A DNA stretch of 64,000 nucleotides from Roseibium aestuarii (GTDB lineage Bacteria; Pseudomonadota; Alphaproteobacteria; Rhizobiales; Stappiaceae). Under the pieces are notes generated by a model. The model was not told where the DNA came from, ran no database searches, and worked only from the letters and a program-made list of their open reading frames with translations. Each line of letters begins with the position of its first letter. Position 1 is the stretch's first letter. The stretch lies in NCBI RefSeq assembly GCF_008477545.1, contig NZ_VORA01000002.1, positions 62,001 to 126,000 of the forward strand, given 5' to 3'. The position numbers were made by a program, and so were the translations under genes. Positions 1 through 9,631 of this stretch are shown here, piece after piece.

Positions 1-303
1 TCCTGCCTCCATCGCATCGCGCTCACGAAAGCCCTCGCTCCGCCGGCACAAGGCAATGATGTGGCACTCCTCCCCGAGCAGGGTGCGCGCCTCGCGCACC
101 TCGCTGACGAGGCTCGACGCCAGGGCCTCGACAACGGCGATCCGCCAGGCGAGGAAATCCGTCTGCATCGACGGATCGATCCGGGCGAACCGGTATTCGA
201 CAAGATCCTCGAAACTCGGGCGACCCGTGCGGCAGATGAAGCCGATCACCCGGTCACTGAAATCGACGATGCCGTCCTCGTTGAGAATGAGAAGATCATT
301 CAC
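1..303 (-). CDS. Unrecognised protein, 3' part missing (runs off the window)
   Basis: An open frame of 101 codons starts at a GTG at 303 and is still open at base 1, so only the N-terminal part is present. The GTG is preceded by a GAGGG-type ribosome binding site, and an in-frame TAA lies about 20 codons upstream, so little longer a start is possible. The protein begins NDLLILNEDGIVDF and continues as a mixed, soluble sequence with no signal peptide or membrane segment. The opening hints at a PAS-like sensory fold, but I see no decisive motif. It lies downstream of the HAD phosphatase on the same strand, and a perfect dyad lies just upstream. Function unknown. Confidence 0.6.
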   Translation of the reverse strand, partial: MNDLLILNEDGIVDFSDRVIGFICRTGRPSFEDLVEYRFARIDPSMQTDFLAWRIAVVEALASSLVSEVREARTLLGEECHIIALCRRSEGFRERDAMEAG

Positions 304-361
304 GTGCCTGCCCTCGATGCTTGTGCCGGAGAATGCCCCGCTCCGGCAAACAAAAGGTTAG

Positions 362-378
362 CATGACGCTGCGTCATG
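362..378. promoter_or_regulatory. Perfect 8-base dyad, possible operator
   Basis: CATGACGC, one central base, then GCGTCATG forms a perfect inverted repeat about 60 bases upstream of the GTG start at 303. The arms are too short and lack a U-tract for an intrinsic terminator, so a protein-binding operator for the downstream gene is the more natural reading. It could also be chance. Confidence 0.3.
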
Positions 379-405
379 ACCCTTTGCATGCATTAGTCGA
401 GGGTC

Positions 406-1062
406 TTACGTCATCGACAGCAGGAAGTCTTCAAGATCCTTGGGCCGGTCGAACAGACCGATGGGCGATTCTGCCTCAAGTTCGAGACGGTCGCCGTAGC
501 CCCACAAGACGCCGATCCCGGGAACACCCGTAGCCCGCGCGCCCACCAGATCATGCTTGCGGTCGCCGACCATCACCGCCCGGGTCGGATCTACCGCCTC
601 GTTTTCAAGGAGATAGGCCAGAAGCTCAGCCTTGTCGGAGCGCACCCCGTCGAGCTCGGCCCCGTAGACCTTCACGAAATAGCGGCCGAGGCCAAAGTGA
701 TCGACGATGGTGCCCGCATAGGCATGGGGCTTGGAGGTGGCGACGTAAAGCCGCACGCCGCGTCCCTGCAACCCCTGCAGGACGCCCTCGATGCCGTTGA
801 TCAGCGCATTCTCGAAAAGACCCTGGCTGCGATAGCGCTCGCGGTAGAAGGCGACCGCTCTGTCCTGCTCCGCCCGGTCGGCGGTCTCCAGCAGCACCGC
901 GAAACTGTCCCAGAGCGACGGACCGATGCACCAGCGCAGGTCGGACTGGGGCGGCACGGGCGCACCCATCTTCTCGAGCGCATACTGAATGGAACGGGTG
1001 ATCCCTTCGAACGGGTCCGTCAGGGTTCCGTCGAGATCAAAAAGAGCTGCGGTAAGGGTCAT
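406..1062 (-). CDS. HAD-family hydrolase, phosphoglycolate phosphatase-like
   Basis: A 218-residue haloacid dehalogenase-superfamily phosphatase. Motif I is FDLDGT, with the nucleophile Asp9 and acid/base Asp11. Motif II is around Thr109-Ser110, motif III Lys144, and motif IV GDRKHD with Asp167 and Asp171. A helical cap lies between residues 15 and 85, the C1 cap type of the Gph/PpaX/YjjG group. The length matches phosphoglycolate phosphatase-like proteins (about 215-225 residues), but the substrate cannot be read from the sequence. It follows pccA on the same strand after 102 bases that include a GC-rich hairpin, so co-transcription is possible but not certain. Confidence 0.85.
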   Translation of the reverse strand: MTLTAALFDLDGTLTDPFEGITRSIQYALEKMGAPVPPQSDLRWCIGPSLWDSFAVLLETADRAEQDRAVAFYRERYRSQGLFENALINGIEGVLQGLQGRGVRLYVATSKPHAYAGTIVDHFGLGRYFVKVYGAELDGVRSDKAELLAYLLENEAVDPTRAVMVGDRKHDLVGARATGVPGIGVLWGYGDRLELEAESPIGLFDRPKDLEDFLLSMT

Positions 1063-1129
1063 GATGGCCAGACAACGGCCGCCGCAGGGAGGTGGGGCCG
1101 GAACACGAGAGAGAGGCGCCCGCAGGCCG

Positions 1130-1147
1130 GGCCGCCCGAAGGCGGCC
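1130..1147 (-). terminator. UUCG-capped hairpin after pccA
   Basis: GGCCGCC and GGCGGCC pair perfectly around a four-base loop that reads UUCG on the minus-strand transcript, directly after pccA. No U-tract follows, so this may be a Rho-dependent or processing structure rather than a true intrinsic terminator. Confidence 0.4.
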
Positions 1148-1164
1148 GCGACCAGGGGTTTCGC

Positions 1165-3177
1165 TCACTCGAATTCCATGATCACCGCGTCGACCGCCAG
1201 ACTGTCACCTGCTTTTGCCTTGATGGCACCGATGACGCAATCCCGTTCCGCACGCAGCACGTTTTCCATCTTCATGGCCTCGACCACGGCAAGCTGCTCG
1301 CCCGCCTTGACCTCCTGGCCCTCGGAGACGGCGATGGACACCACCAGACCCGGCATGGGGCAGAGCAGCATCTTCGAAGTGTCCGGCGGCATCTTCTCCG
1401 GCATCAGCGCATCGAGTTCGGCAATCCGCGGGGTCATGACGCGGGCCATCACACTGTAACCCTGCCAGTCGAGGCGATAGCCGCTCTCAACGGCGCGCAC
1501 CTGAACCACCACGTGATCCTCGCCGACCTGACCCGTCCAGAGCGCATCGCCCGGGCGCCAGTCGGACTGGACCGTCACCGCATAGCCGCCATCGATCACC
1601 ACATCGATCTCGATGGGAGCTGCGGGATACCCGGCGGCCAGGCGCAGCGGCACGTAATGCTTGTCCAGCTTGACGACCCAGTCCTCGCGCACCTGACCGG
1701 AATGCGCCCTCAGGCGTCCGGGCAGATGATCCAGCCGCTCCCGGTGCAGCGCACCGATGGACAGGGCCACAGCGGCCAGAATGCCGCGCGCCGCGTCGTC
1801 GGGCTCGGGCGGGGAGAAGCCGTCCGGATATTCCTCGGCGATGAAATTGGTGGTCAGGCGACCTTCCTTCCAGCGCTCATGCCCCATGAGCGCGGTGAGG
1901 AACGGCACGTTGTGCTGGATCCCGTCCACATAGAACGCATCGAGAGCCCGGCTCATGGCCGCAATGGCAGAGGCCCGGTCCGGCCCGTGGGTCACCAGCT
2001 TGGCGATCATCGGGTCATAGAACATGGAGATCTCGGAGCCCTCGACCACGCCCGTGTCATTGCGCACGGTAATGCCCTCAGCACTCTCCTCCGCCGGCGG
2101 GCGATAACGCACCAGACGACCGATGGAGGGCAGGAAGTTGCGATAGGGATCCTCGGCATAGATGCGGCTTTCCACCGCCCAGCCGTTCAGCTTCACGTCG
2201 TCCTGAGCGATGGAGAGCTTCTCGCCGGCCGCGACCCGGATCATCTGCTCGACCAGGTCGATGCCGGTGATCAGCTCGGTGACCGGGTGCTCCACCTGCA
2301 GGCGGGTGTTCATTTCCAGGAAGAAGAAGCTCTTGTCCTGACCGACCACGAATTCCACGGTGCCGGCGCTGTCATAGTCCACGGCCTTGGCAAGGGCCAC
2401 GGCCTGCTCGCCCATGGCGCGGCGGGTGGCTTCGTCGAGAAGCGGCGACGGAGCCTCCTCGATGACCTTCTGGTTGCGGCGCTGGATCGAGCATTCCCGC
2501 TCGCCCAGATAGATCGCGTTGCCGTGCTTGTCGCCCAGAACCTGGATTTCGATGTGGCGCGGGCTCTCGATGAACTTCTCGATGAACACCCGGTCATCGC
2601 CGAAAGACGAGGCCGCCTCGGACTTGGACCGGACGAACCCGTCGCGGGTCTCTGCCTCGTTCCAGGCAATGCGCATGCCCTTGCCGCCGCCGCCGGCGGA
2701 CGCCTTGATCATCACCGGATAGCCGATTTCGGCGGCGATCTTCACCGCGTGGTCCGCATCCTCGATCACGCCCAGATAGCCGGGAACCGTGCTGACCTTG
2801 GCGTCATTGGCGAATTTCTTTGATTCGATCTTGTCGCCCATGGCCTCGATGGCCTTGGGATTGGGCCCGATGAAGACAATTCCCTCGCGCTTCAGCGCTT
2901 CGGCGAAGCTCGCACGCTCCGACAGGAACCCATAGCCCGGATGGACGGCTTCCGCCCCGGTCTGCTTGCATGCAGCGATGATCTTGTCGGCAACCAGATA
3001 GGATTCGGCCGCAGCCGCCGGTCCGATGGCGACCGCTTCGTCCGCCATTTCCACATGGAGCGCGTTGCGATCGGCTTCGGAATAGACCGCGACCGTCTTG
3101 ATCCCCATGCGCCGCGCCGTCTTGATGACACGGCAGGCGATCTCCCCGCGATTGGCAATCAGTATCTTGGAAAACAT
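1165..3177 (-). CDS. pccA: Propionyl-CoA carboxylase, biotin-containing alpha subunit
   Basis: A 670-residue biotin carboxylase/biotin carrier fusion. It opens with the typical FSKILIANRGEIACRV, followed by the ATP-grasp domain with a glycine-rich loop (GGGGKGMR) and the catalytic stretch EMNTRLQVEHPVTE. A linker (BT-type) region follows, then a C-terminal biotinyl domain with EAMKMEN. Lys636 is the biotinylated lysine, 34 residues from the C-terminus. The enzyme carboxylates propionyl-CoA to methylmalonyl-CoA in the cytoplasm together with PccB. The start was set at 3177 because the family begins there, with a purine-rich GGGCGGAG upstream; the frame stays open upstream without family similarity. 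Unlike a simple operon, pccB lies 2.2 kb away with its own promoter. Methylcrotonyl-CoA carboxylase is the main alternative but fits the partner less well. Confidence 0.95.
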   Translation of the reverse strand: MFSKILIANRGEIACRVIKTARRMGIKTVAVYSEADRNALHVEMADEAVAIGPAAAAESYLVADKIIAACKQTGAEAVHPGYGFLSERASFAEALKREGIVFIGPNPKAIEAMGDKIESKKFANDAKVSTVPGYLGVIEDADHAVKIAAEIGYPVMIKASAGGGGKGMRIAWNEAETRDGFVRSKSEAASSFGDDRVFIEKFIESPRHIEIQVLGDKHGNAIYLGERECSIQRRNQKVIEEAPSPLLDEATRRAMGEQAVALAKAVDYDSAGTVEFVVGQDKSFFFLEMNTRLQVEHPVTELITGIDLVEQMIRVAAGEKLSIAQDDVKLNGWAVESRIYAEDPYRNFLPSIGRLVRYRPPAEESAEGITVRNDTGVVEGSEISMFYDPMIAKLVTHGPDRASAIAAMSRALDAFYVDGIQHNVPFLTALMGHERWKEGRLTTNFIAEEYPDGFSPPEPDDAARGILAAVALSIGALHRERLDHLPGRLRAHSGQVREDWVVKLDKHYVPLRLAAGYPAAPIEIDVVIDGGYAVTVQSDWRPGDALWTGQVGEDHVVVQVRAVESGYRLDWQGYSVMARVMTPRIAELDALMPEKMPPDTSKMLLCPMPGLVVSIAVSEGQEVKAGEQLAVVEAMKMENVLRAERDCVIGAIKAKAGDSLAVDAVIMEFE

Positions 3178-3223
3178 TGGCGCTCCGCCCTGGATTTTCG
3201 TGTTTTCAGCTTCCTCGATCTGT

Positions 3224-3252
3224 TTTGTAGGCGGCTCCCCCGCAGCGCGCAA
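3224..3252 (-). promoter_or_regulatory. Candidate pccA promoter
   Basis: On the minus strand TTGCGC (3247-3252), 17 bases, then TACAAA (3224-3229) resembles a housekeeping sigma promoter. It lies 47 bases upstream of the pccA start and just downstream of the 13-base element shared with pccB. Confidence 0.45.
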
Positions 3253-3257
3253 TAAGG

Positions 3258-3270
3258 CCAAAGAAGAATG
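3258..3270 (-). promoter_or_regulatory. 13-base element shared by pccA and pccB promoters
   Basis: The minus strand reads CATTCTTCTTTGG here. Upstream of pccB (7000-7012) it reads CATTCCTCTTTGG, one mismatch. In both cases the element ends five bases before the proposed -35 hexamer. This suggests an activator or repressor site that coordinates the two unlinked subunit genes. Confidence 0.45.
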
Positions 3271-3470
3271 CCCTTGCGGAGTGACCCGGCGCGGCTCCCG
3301 CACCCTGCTCCATGTTCCGTCGCCCCCGCCCCCGTCAGGCATGGATCGCTCCCCAAAGGATATTTGGCACCCCGAAACCTGAAGAGACCCCGCATCTGAC
3401 GTAAGGTTATAGTCAATTTTAACGATTTTCTGTCCGAATGTTTCCCGTTTCAAAGGGGGGACTTCTGGCA

Positions 3471-3959
3471 ATGACGAGACTGACGAGCACCTTGATGCTG
3501 GGCGTATTCTGCGCCCTCGCCGAAACTACAACCTCGGCTGCTGCGGCAGGGGCCGGTGCGGGGCCGGGACAGATGTGGCATCAGGAGACCGTTCAGGGCT
3601 TCCAGAAGTTCTGGACCGAGACCGGTCAGGGCTCCCGCTTCACCATCTGGTGCAACCGGGACCGGAAGACCGCCGGAACCGTGATCGACGTGGACATCGA
3701 CGGACGCAACGCCCCGGCCCGCAAGCCGATCAAGGTGGTGGTCGACCGGCACATGATCCAGATGCCCGCAGATGACCGCGGCTATGTGCGCACTGACAGC
3801 CCGGCCGGCGCCGACGGATACACCGTGTTGTGGAACCGCCTGCGCGGCGGCGTGCGCCTGCAGGTGCTCTTCGACGACGACCGCTTTGCGGTGTTCTCGC
3901 TGGCCGGCGCCGCAACCACTCTCTCGCCCGAGGTCTGCCCGCCCGACTTCAACAAATAG
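3471..3959 (+). CDS. Unrecognised exported protein, 162 residues
   Basis: The N-terminus MTRLTSTLMLGVFCALAETT followed by an Ala/Gly-rich stretch looks like a Sec signal peptide with cleavage near residue 28-32. The mature part is a small, beta-rich domain with two cysteines (one in TIWCNRD, one in PEVCPPD) that could form a disulfide. I chose the ATG at 3471 because a strong AAAGGGGGG lies upstream and because the longer frame from 3438 adds residues that disrupt the signal peptide. It is divergent from pccA. No family recognised. Confidence 0.7.
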   Translation: MTRLTSTLMLGVFCALAETTTSAAAAGAGAGPGQMWHQETVQGFQKFWTETGQGSRFTIWCNRDRKTAGTVIDVDIDGRNAPARKPIKVVVDRHMIQMPADDRGYVRTDSPAGADGYTVLWNRLRGGVRLQVLFDDDRFAVFSLAGAATTLSPEVCPPDFNK

Positions 3960-4128
3960 CCCCGCCGCAAACGGACGGACGGCCCGCGCGCTCACAAGAA
4001 CTCGATTGACGCAACTTCGCTCTGGATTTTGCCGGCCGGCGTGACTACACCCGGCCCGCAGATGCCTGAACGTGAGCCGCGATGCCCGCCGGCCCGTTGC
4101 CCCTTTCCTTGCGAGTTTCGAAGTCATC

Positions 4129-4494
4129 ATGGACGCCATCCACCTCAACGACCTGTCCTTCTTCGCCTATCACGGCGTTTTCGACGAGGAGGCCCGTCTC
4201 GGCCAGCGCTTCCTGATCGACCTCACCTGCTGGCTGGACCTGTCGACGGCCGGCCAGACCGATGCCTATGCGGACACGGTCTGCTATGCGAGCCTCGTGA
4301 AGGCGGCCGAACATGCCGTCACCGGCAGCCGCGTGCAGCTTCTCGAAAGGCTGGCGCAGGTGGTCTGCGACGCGATTCTCGCGGCCGACGCCCGCATCGA
4401 GCAGGTGCGCGTGAAGGTGCGCAAGCCCGGCGCGCCCCTGCCCATCGCCACCGGCATGGTCTCCGTCGAGATCACGCGCGCCCGCAAGGCCTGA
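4129..4494 (+). CDS. folB: Dihydroneopterin aldolase
   Basis: A 121-residue FolB, the usual length. It cleaves 7,8-dihydroneopterin to 6-hydroxymethyl-dihydropterin and glycolaldehyde in folate synthesis, as a cytoplasmic homo-octamer. Visible marks are HGVFDEE with Glu21, the substrate-anchoring LLE with Glu73, and the catalytic Lys99 in VRKPGAPL. The start at 4129 gives exactly the family N-terminus; the upstream extension (to 4072) has no similarity and is dropped. No other folate gene is adjacent in the window, so it is a solitary biosynthetic gene between two small exported proteins. Confidence 0.93.
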   Translation: MDAIHLNDLSFFAYHGVFDEEARLGQRFLIDLTCWLDLSTAGQTDAYADTVCYASLVKAAEHAVTGSRVQLLERLAQVVCDAILAADARIEQVRVKVRKPGAPLPIATGMVSVEITRARKA

Positions 4495-4648
4495 CAGCGC
4501 TGCGATCCCCGGTCGCTCTGGACCCGTTATTCAGCGCGGGAACCGGGCTGTTCCCATCTCGTTGCTCTTTGAAATGGCCGCGGGCCGACCTACATGCCGG
4601 GGAAGACCCGCGTGCCGTCCGCCCGCATGCCCCTGCAAGGAGCCACCG

Positions 4649-5020
4649 ATGTCCATCGCCCGTACGACCTCTCAAGCCGCCCCCAAAAGCGCCCCGCGCC
4701 GCGCCCTCACCCGGCGCTTCGGCGCAGCCGCCCTCCTCGCTGCCGCAGCGCTCGTCAGCGTGACCTCTGCACAGGCCCGTCCGGATCTGCGCCAGCTCAC
4801 CTGCGCCAAGGCCCAGGACATGGTTCGCCAGAATGGCCATGTGGTCTTCACCACCTCCAACACGACCTATTCCCTGTTCGTCTCCAATCGCAGCTACTGC
4901 GATCCGCGCGAGGTGCTGCGTGTGCAGTACGGTCCGACGAAGGACGTGGCCCAGTGTCCGGTGGCCTATGAATGCGTCGAGCCCCTCTTCCGGCCCGGCG
5001 AACTCTTCGAGCGGCGCTGA
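4649..5020 (+). CDS. Unrecognised exported small protein, 123 residues
   Basis: The ATG at 4649 follows an AAGGAG ribosome binding site at ideal distance. The N-terminus has an Arg-rich head (about residues 16-24), a hydrophobic core GAAALLAAAALVSVTS and an AQA cleavage site, so a Sec signal peptide near residue 41-43 is likely. The mature part (about 80 residues) contains four cysteines, suggesting two disulfides in the periplasm, and the stretch DMVRQNGHVVFTT. No family recognised. The upstream in-frame extension is Cys/Pro/Arg-rich and looks non-coding. Confidence 0.75.
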   Translation: MSIARTTSQAAPKSAPRRALTRRFGAAALLAAAALVSVTSAQARPDLRQLTCAKAQDMVRQNGHVVFTTSNTTYSLFVSNRSYCDPREVLRVQYGPTKDVAQCPVAYECVEPLFRPGELFERR

Positions 5021-5046
5021 CCGCAGAGGTCTTATCGTCTCTCGTG

Positions 5047-5127
5047 GTCATGCTCGGGCGCGTCCCGAGCATCCAGTCGGCAGCCCGCCGGGTCAAAAGA
5101 CTGGTTTCTCGGCTCAAGGCCGAGAAT
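5047..5127. repeat. Dispersed palindromic repeat copy (two hairpins)
   Basis: The 378-base gap between 5020 and pccB holds no gene. It contains two 8-9 base stems, 5050-5072 (ATGCTCGGG/CCCGAGCAT, loop CGCGT) and 5106-5126 (TTCTCGGC/GCCGAGAA, loop TCAAG). These are flanked by GTCAT...CCAGT and CTGG...ATGAC. The same CTGG-hairpin-ATGAC design recurs at 11451-11600. This is the layout of the short dispersed intergenic palindromes common in alphaproteobacterial genomes. Confidence 0.6.
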
Positions 5128-5350
5128 GACGGTGGAGAGGCTGGTCACCGGCCCGAAGCGCTGTCATGCACGGCCCTCGGCTTGGTCACCAGCCCCTGTT
5201 GTCGCCCTCGCCGACGAGGGCTCGCCCGACGATCCGGGATCGGTGAGCGGAGAGCCTATCGGGTGACCCCGTAGAACCCCGCACGGCGTGCCCCACCCCG
5301 GCTCAGACGTCCCTGATCGCAGCGCCTCCATCAACCCCAATCATCACGCA

Positions 5351-5377
5351 AAAAGGGCGGCCACTGGCCGCCCTTTC
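5351..5377 (-). terminator. Intrinsic terminator of pccB
   Basis: A perfect inverted repeat (AAAGGGCGGCCA at 5353-5364, its complement at 5366-5377) lies 20 bases after the pccB stop. It is followed on the minus strand by five U. The A/T ends of the stem make it work in both directions, so it may also stop plus-strand transcripts from 4649. Confidence 0.85.
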
Positions 5378-5398
5378 CGCTTGTCCTGATAGCTCCGC

Positions 5399-6931
<1,533 letters not shown>

Positions 6932-6965
6932 TGCGCGTCCCCCAAAAGGCTCTTGTCGTCCGCAT

Positions 6966-7012
6966 TCCCTAGCATGGTCGCACCACCCAGCAAAGTCGAC
7001 CAAAGAGGAATG
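6966..7012 (-). promoter_or_regulatory. pccB promoter region with shared 13-base element
   Basis: CATTCCTCTTTGG (7000-7012), five bases, TTTGCT (6989-6994), 17 bases, TAGGGA (6966-6971): the same spacing as upstream of pccA. The -10 is poor, which would fit a promoter that needs an activator. The region 6932-7202 also carries the start signals of the divergent ATP-grasp gene. Confidence 0.4.
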
Positions 7013-7139
7013 TGGCTCAGAAGAAGACGACCTGGCACGGCGCCCGGCGCAGGACGACGGCCTGAGGTTTCGGGCCTGCCCTTGCGTCTGCGGGCCCGAG
7101 ATGCTCAACTTCTAGGCAGGGACGCCCTGAGAATGCGCT

Positions 7140-7167
7140 TTGACCTATTCTGTAAATTTGTCATGCT
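7140..7167 (+). promoter_or_regulatory. Weak candidate promoter of the Anbu cassette
   Basis: TTGACC (7140-7145), 16 bases, CATGCT (7162-7167) lies 35 bases upstream of the ATP-grasp start. The -35 is good and the -10 poor; it is the best match in the divergent gap with pccB. Confidence 0.3.
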
Positions 7168-7202
7168 TGCCTAACAACGGGGCAACGACCAAAGGGGAGG
7201 CA

Positions 7203-8627
7203 ATGTCCGACAACCGGTCCTTTTTCAACGAAATGCTGGAAGAAAGCGGTCTCCCGCGCTCTGCCTATTCCCTGCTGTCCGAGTGGCTCGCCAAGCAGCC
7301 GCCGAATTTCCTGAAGCGCAAGTCCCGCGAGGCGGAGACGATCTTCCGCCGCCTCGGAATTACCTTCGCGGTCTATGGCGCCCACGAGGCGACCGAGCGG
7401 CTGATCCCCTTCGATCCCATTCCCCGCATCATCTCTGCGGCCGAGTGGCGGCGGCTTTCTGCCGGCATCGACCAGCGCGTGCGCGCCCTCAACGCCTTCC
7501 TGCATGACATATATCACCGCCAGGAAATCCTGCGTGCCGGACGCATCCCGTCCGAGCTGATCCTGCAGAACGCGGCTTTCCTGCCGGAAATGGTCGGCTT
7601 CACCCCCGCCCGCAAGGTCTATGCCCATATCATCGGCACGGATCTCGTCCGGGTCTCGGAGAACGAGTTCTACGTTCTGGAAGACAACACCCGCACGCCC
7701 TCCGGCGTCTCCTACATGCTGGAGAACCGGGAAACCATGATGCGGCTCTTCCCGGACCTCTTCCAGATGCACCGGGTGGCCGAAGTCGAGCAATATCCCG
7801 ACCTCTTGCGCGCGACCCTGGAAAGCGTGGGGCCGGACCAGGCCAAGTCCCAGCAGACCGTCGTCCTTCTGACGCCGGGCATCTACAACTCCGCCTATTT
7901 CGAACACGCCTTCCTGGCCGACAGCATGGGCATCGAGCTGGTGGAGGGGCGCGACCTCTTCGTCGACGAGGGAAAGGTCTTCATGCGCACCACCCGCGAA
8001 CCGCGCCAGGTGGACGTGATCTATCGCCGCATCGACGATGCCTTCCTCGATCCCCTCACCTTCAACCCGGACAGCATGCTCGGCGTTCCGGGCCTCTTCG
8101 ATGCCTATCGCGCCGGCAACGTGACGATCTGCAACGCCCCGGGAACCGGGATCGCCGACGACAAGGCCATCTATGCCTATGTGCCGGAGATCATCGAATT
8201 CTACACGGGCCAGAAACCGATCCTGAACAACGTGCCCACCTGGCACTGCGCCCGCGAGGATGACTTCGCCTATGTGCTCGACCATCTGGACGAGATCGTG
8301 GTGAAGGAAGTCCACGGTTCCGGGGGGTACGGTATGCTGATCGGCCCCACCGCCTCGAAGCGTCAGATTGCAGATTTCCGAAAGATCCTGATGGCCAATC
8401 CGTCGAACTACATCGCCCAGCCCACGCTGGCGCTGTCTGCCTGCCCCACCCATGTGGCGTCCGGCGTGGCCCCGCGCCACGTGGACCTGCGTCCCTTCGT
8501 GCTCATCGGCGACCAGGTGCGCATCACCCCCGGCGGGCTGACGCGCGTGGCGCTGAAGAAGGGCTCCCTGGTGGTGAATTCCAGCCAGGGCGGCGGCACC
8601 AAGGACACCTGGGTGCTGGAGGATTAA
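7203..8627 (+). CDS. Circularly permuted ATP-grasp protein (cassette gene 1)
   Basis: A 474-residue protein of the circularly permuted ATP-grasp type 2 family (the old DUF404/DUF407 pair). Marks are the N-terminal FHDIYHRQEI-type segment (here FLHDIYHRQEIL), the conserved PSGVSYMLENRE, GIYNSAYFEHAFLA and the glycine-rich nucleotide loop KEVHGSGGYGMLIGP near the C-terminal third. ATP-grasp enzymes join a carboxylate to an amine through an acyl-phosphate, and this family is predicted to form amide bonds on small peptides or proteins. The substrate is unknown. The start at 7203 follows AGGGGAGGCA, a near-perfect ribosome binding site; the frame runs on to 7140 without similarity. It is followed after three bases by the alpha-E gene, so the two are translationally linked. 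Confidence 0.92.
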   Translation: MSDNRSFFNEMLEESGLPRSAYSLLSEWLAKQPPNFLKRKSREAETIFRRLGITFAVYGAHEATERLIPFDPIPRIISAAEWRRLSAGIDQRVRALNAFLHDIYHRQEILRAGRIPSELILQNAAFLPEMVGFTPARKVYAHIIGTDLVRVSENEFYVLEDNTRTPSGVSYMLENRETMMRLFPDLFQMHRVAEVEQYPDLLRATLESVGPDQAKSQQTVVLLTPGIYNSAYFEHAFLADSMGIELVEGRDLFVDEGKVFMRTTREPRQVDVIYRRIDDAFLDPLTFNPDSMLGVPGLFDAYRAGNVTICNAPGTGIADDKAIYAYVPEIIEFYTGQKPILNNVPTWHCAREDDFAYVLDHLDEIVVKEVHGSGGYGMLIGPTASKRQIADFRKILMANPSNYIAQPTLALSACPTHVASGVAPRHVDLRPFVLIGDQVRITPGGLTRVALKKGSLVVNSSQGGGTKDTWVLED

Positions 8628-8630
8628 GCC

Positions 8631-9581
8631 ATGCTCGGACGGACCGCAGCCTCCCTCTTCTGGATGTCCCGCTATCAGGAGCGGGCGCAGAACATCGCCA
8701 AGCTCCTTGAAGTGGCCTATCGCACCGACATGATGCCCTCCAACGGCGTCAACGAGGCCGGCGACTGGCGCTTCGCGCTCACCGCCTCCGGCTCGGAGTT
8801 CGGCTACACGGAAAAGGTCGGCGAGTTGACCCCGCGCGGCGTGATCAACTACCTGCTCTTCGACAAGACCAACCCGTCGTCGGTGCGCATCTGCCTGGAG
8901 AATGCCCGCAACAACGGCCGCGCCGTGCGCACGGGCATCACCGCGGAGATCTGGGAAAGCCTGAACACCACCTATCTGGAGTTCATGGACGTCAATCCCC
9001 AGTCGATCACCCAGGAACGCCTGCCCGACTTCCTCGCCTGGGTCAGCCAGCGGGCCCATCTCTTCCGCGGTGCGCTGCTCAACACCCTGCTGCGGGATGA
9101 CGGCTACTTCTTCTCCCAGCTCGGCAACTTCGTCGAGCGCGCCGACAACACCGCCCGCATCCTGGATACCCAGTACTGGCTGCTCCTGCCCGACAATGAC
9201 GTGATCGGTGACGGCTCCATGGAGCGGCACCAGTGGTCGGGCATCCTCCGGGCGCTCTCGGGCCTGCGCAGCTACCGCTTCGCCTATCCCGACGCCAAGC
9301 TGAAGGCGACCAACATCGCCGAATTCCTCATCCTGCGGAAGGAAATGCCCCGCTCTCTCGCCCATTGCTGCGACTGGATGGACGATGCGGCCGAAGACCT
9401 CGCCCAGTTCTACGGCGAGCGGCAGGCCTCCATCGATCTGGCGGCGGAAAACTGGAAGACCATGCGCGAGACCTCCATTCAGGATGTCTATCGCAAGGGC
9501 CTGCACGAATTCCTGATGGAGTTCATGGCCCGCAACAACCATTTCGCCACGCAGCTTTCCGCGGATTACAACTTCGCCTGA
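8631..9581 (+). CDS. Alpha-E domain protein (DUF403; cassette gene 2)
   Basis: A 316-residue, largely helical protein starting MLGRTAASLFWMSRYQERAQNIAKLLEV, the standard opening of the alpha-E family. This family nearly always accompanies the circularly permuted ATP-grasp gene. Conserved Glu/Arg/His residues (SRYQERAQN, FVERADNTARILD, HCCDWMDD) suggest an active or binding site, but no reaction is known. There is no signal peptide or membrane segment. It begins three bases after the ATP-grasp stop, and the transglutaminase gene follows 50 bases later. Confidence 0.92.
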   Translation: MLGRTAASLFWMSRYQERAQNIAKLLEVAYRTDMMPSNGVNEAGDWRFALTASGSEFGYTEKVGELTPRGVINYLLFDKTNPSSVRICLENARNNGRAVRTGITAEIWESLNTTYLEFMDVNPQSITQERLPDFLAWVSQRAHLFRGALLNTLLRDDGYFFSQLGNFVERADNTARILDTQYWLLLPDNDVIGDGSMERHQWSGILRALSGLRSYRFAYPDAKLKATNIAEFLILRKEMPRSLAHCCDWMDDAAEDLAQFYGERQASIDLAAENWKTMRETSIQDVYRKGLHEFLMEFMARNNHFATQLSADYNFA

Positions 9582-9631
9582 GCCGCGGCTCAGGCCCGGC
9601 ACGCCCCTGGAACCGCCACCGGAAGACGATC

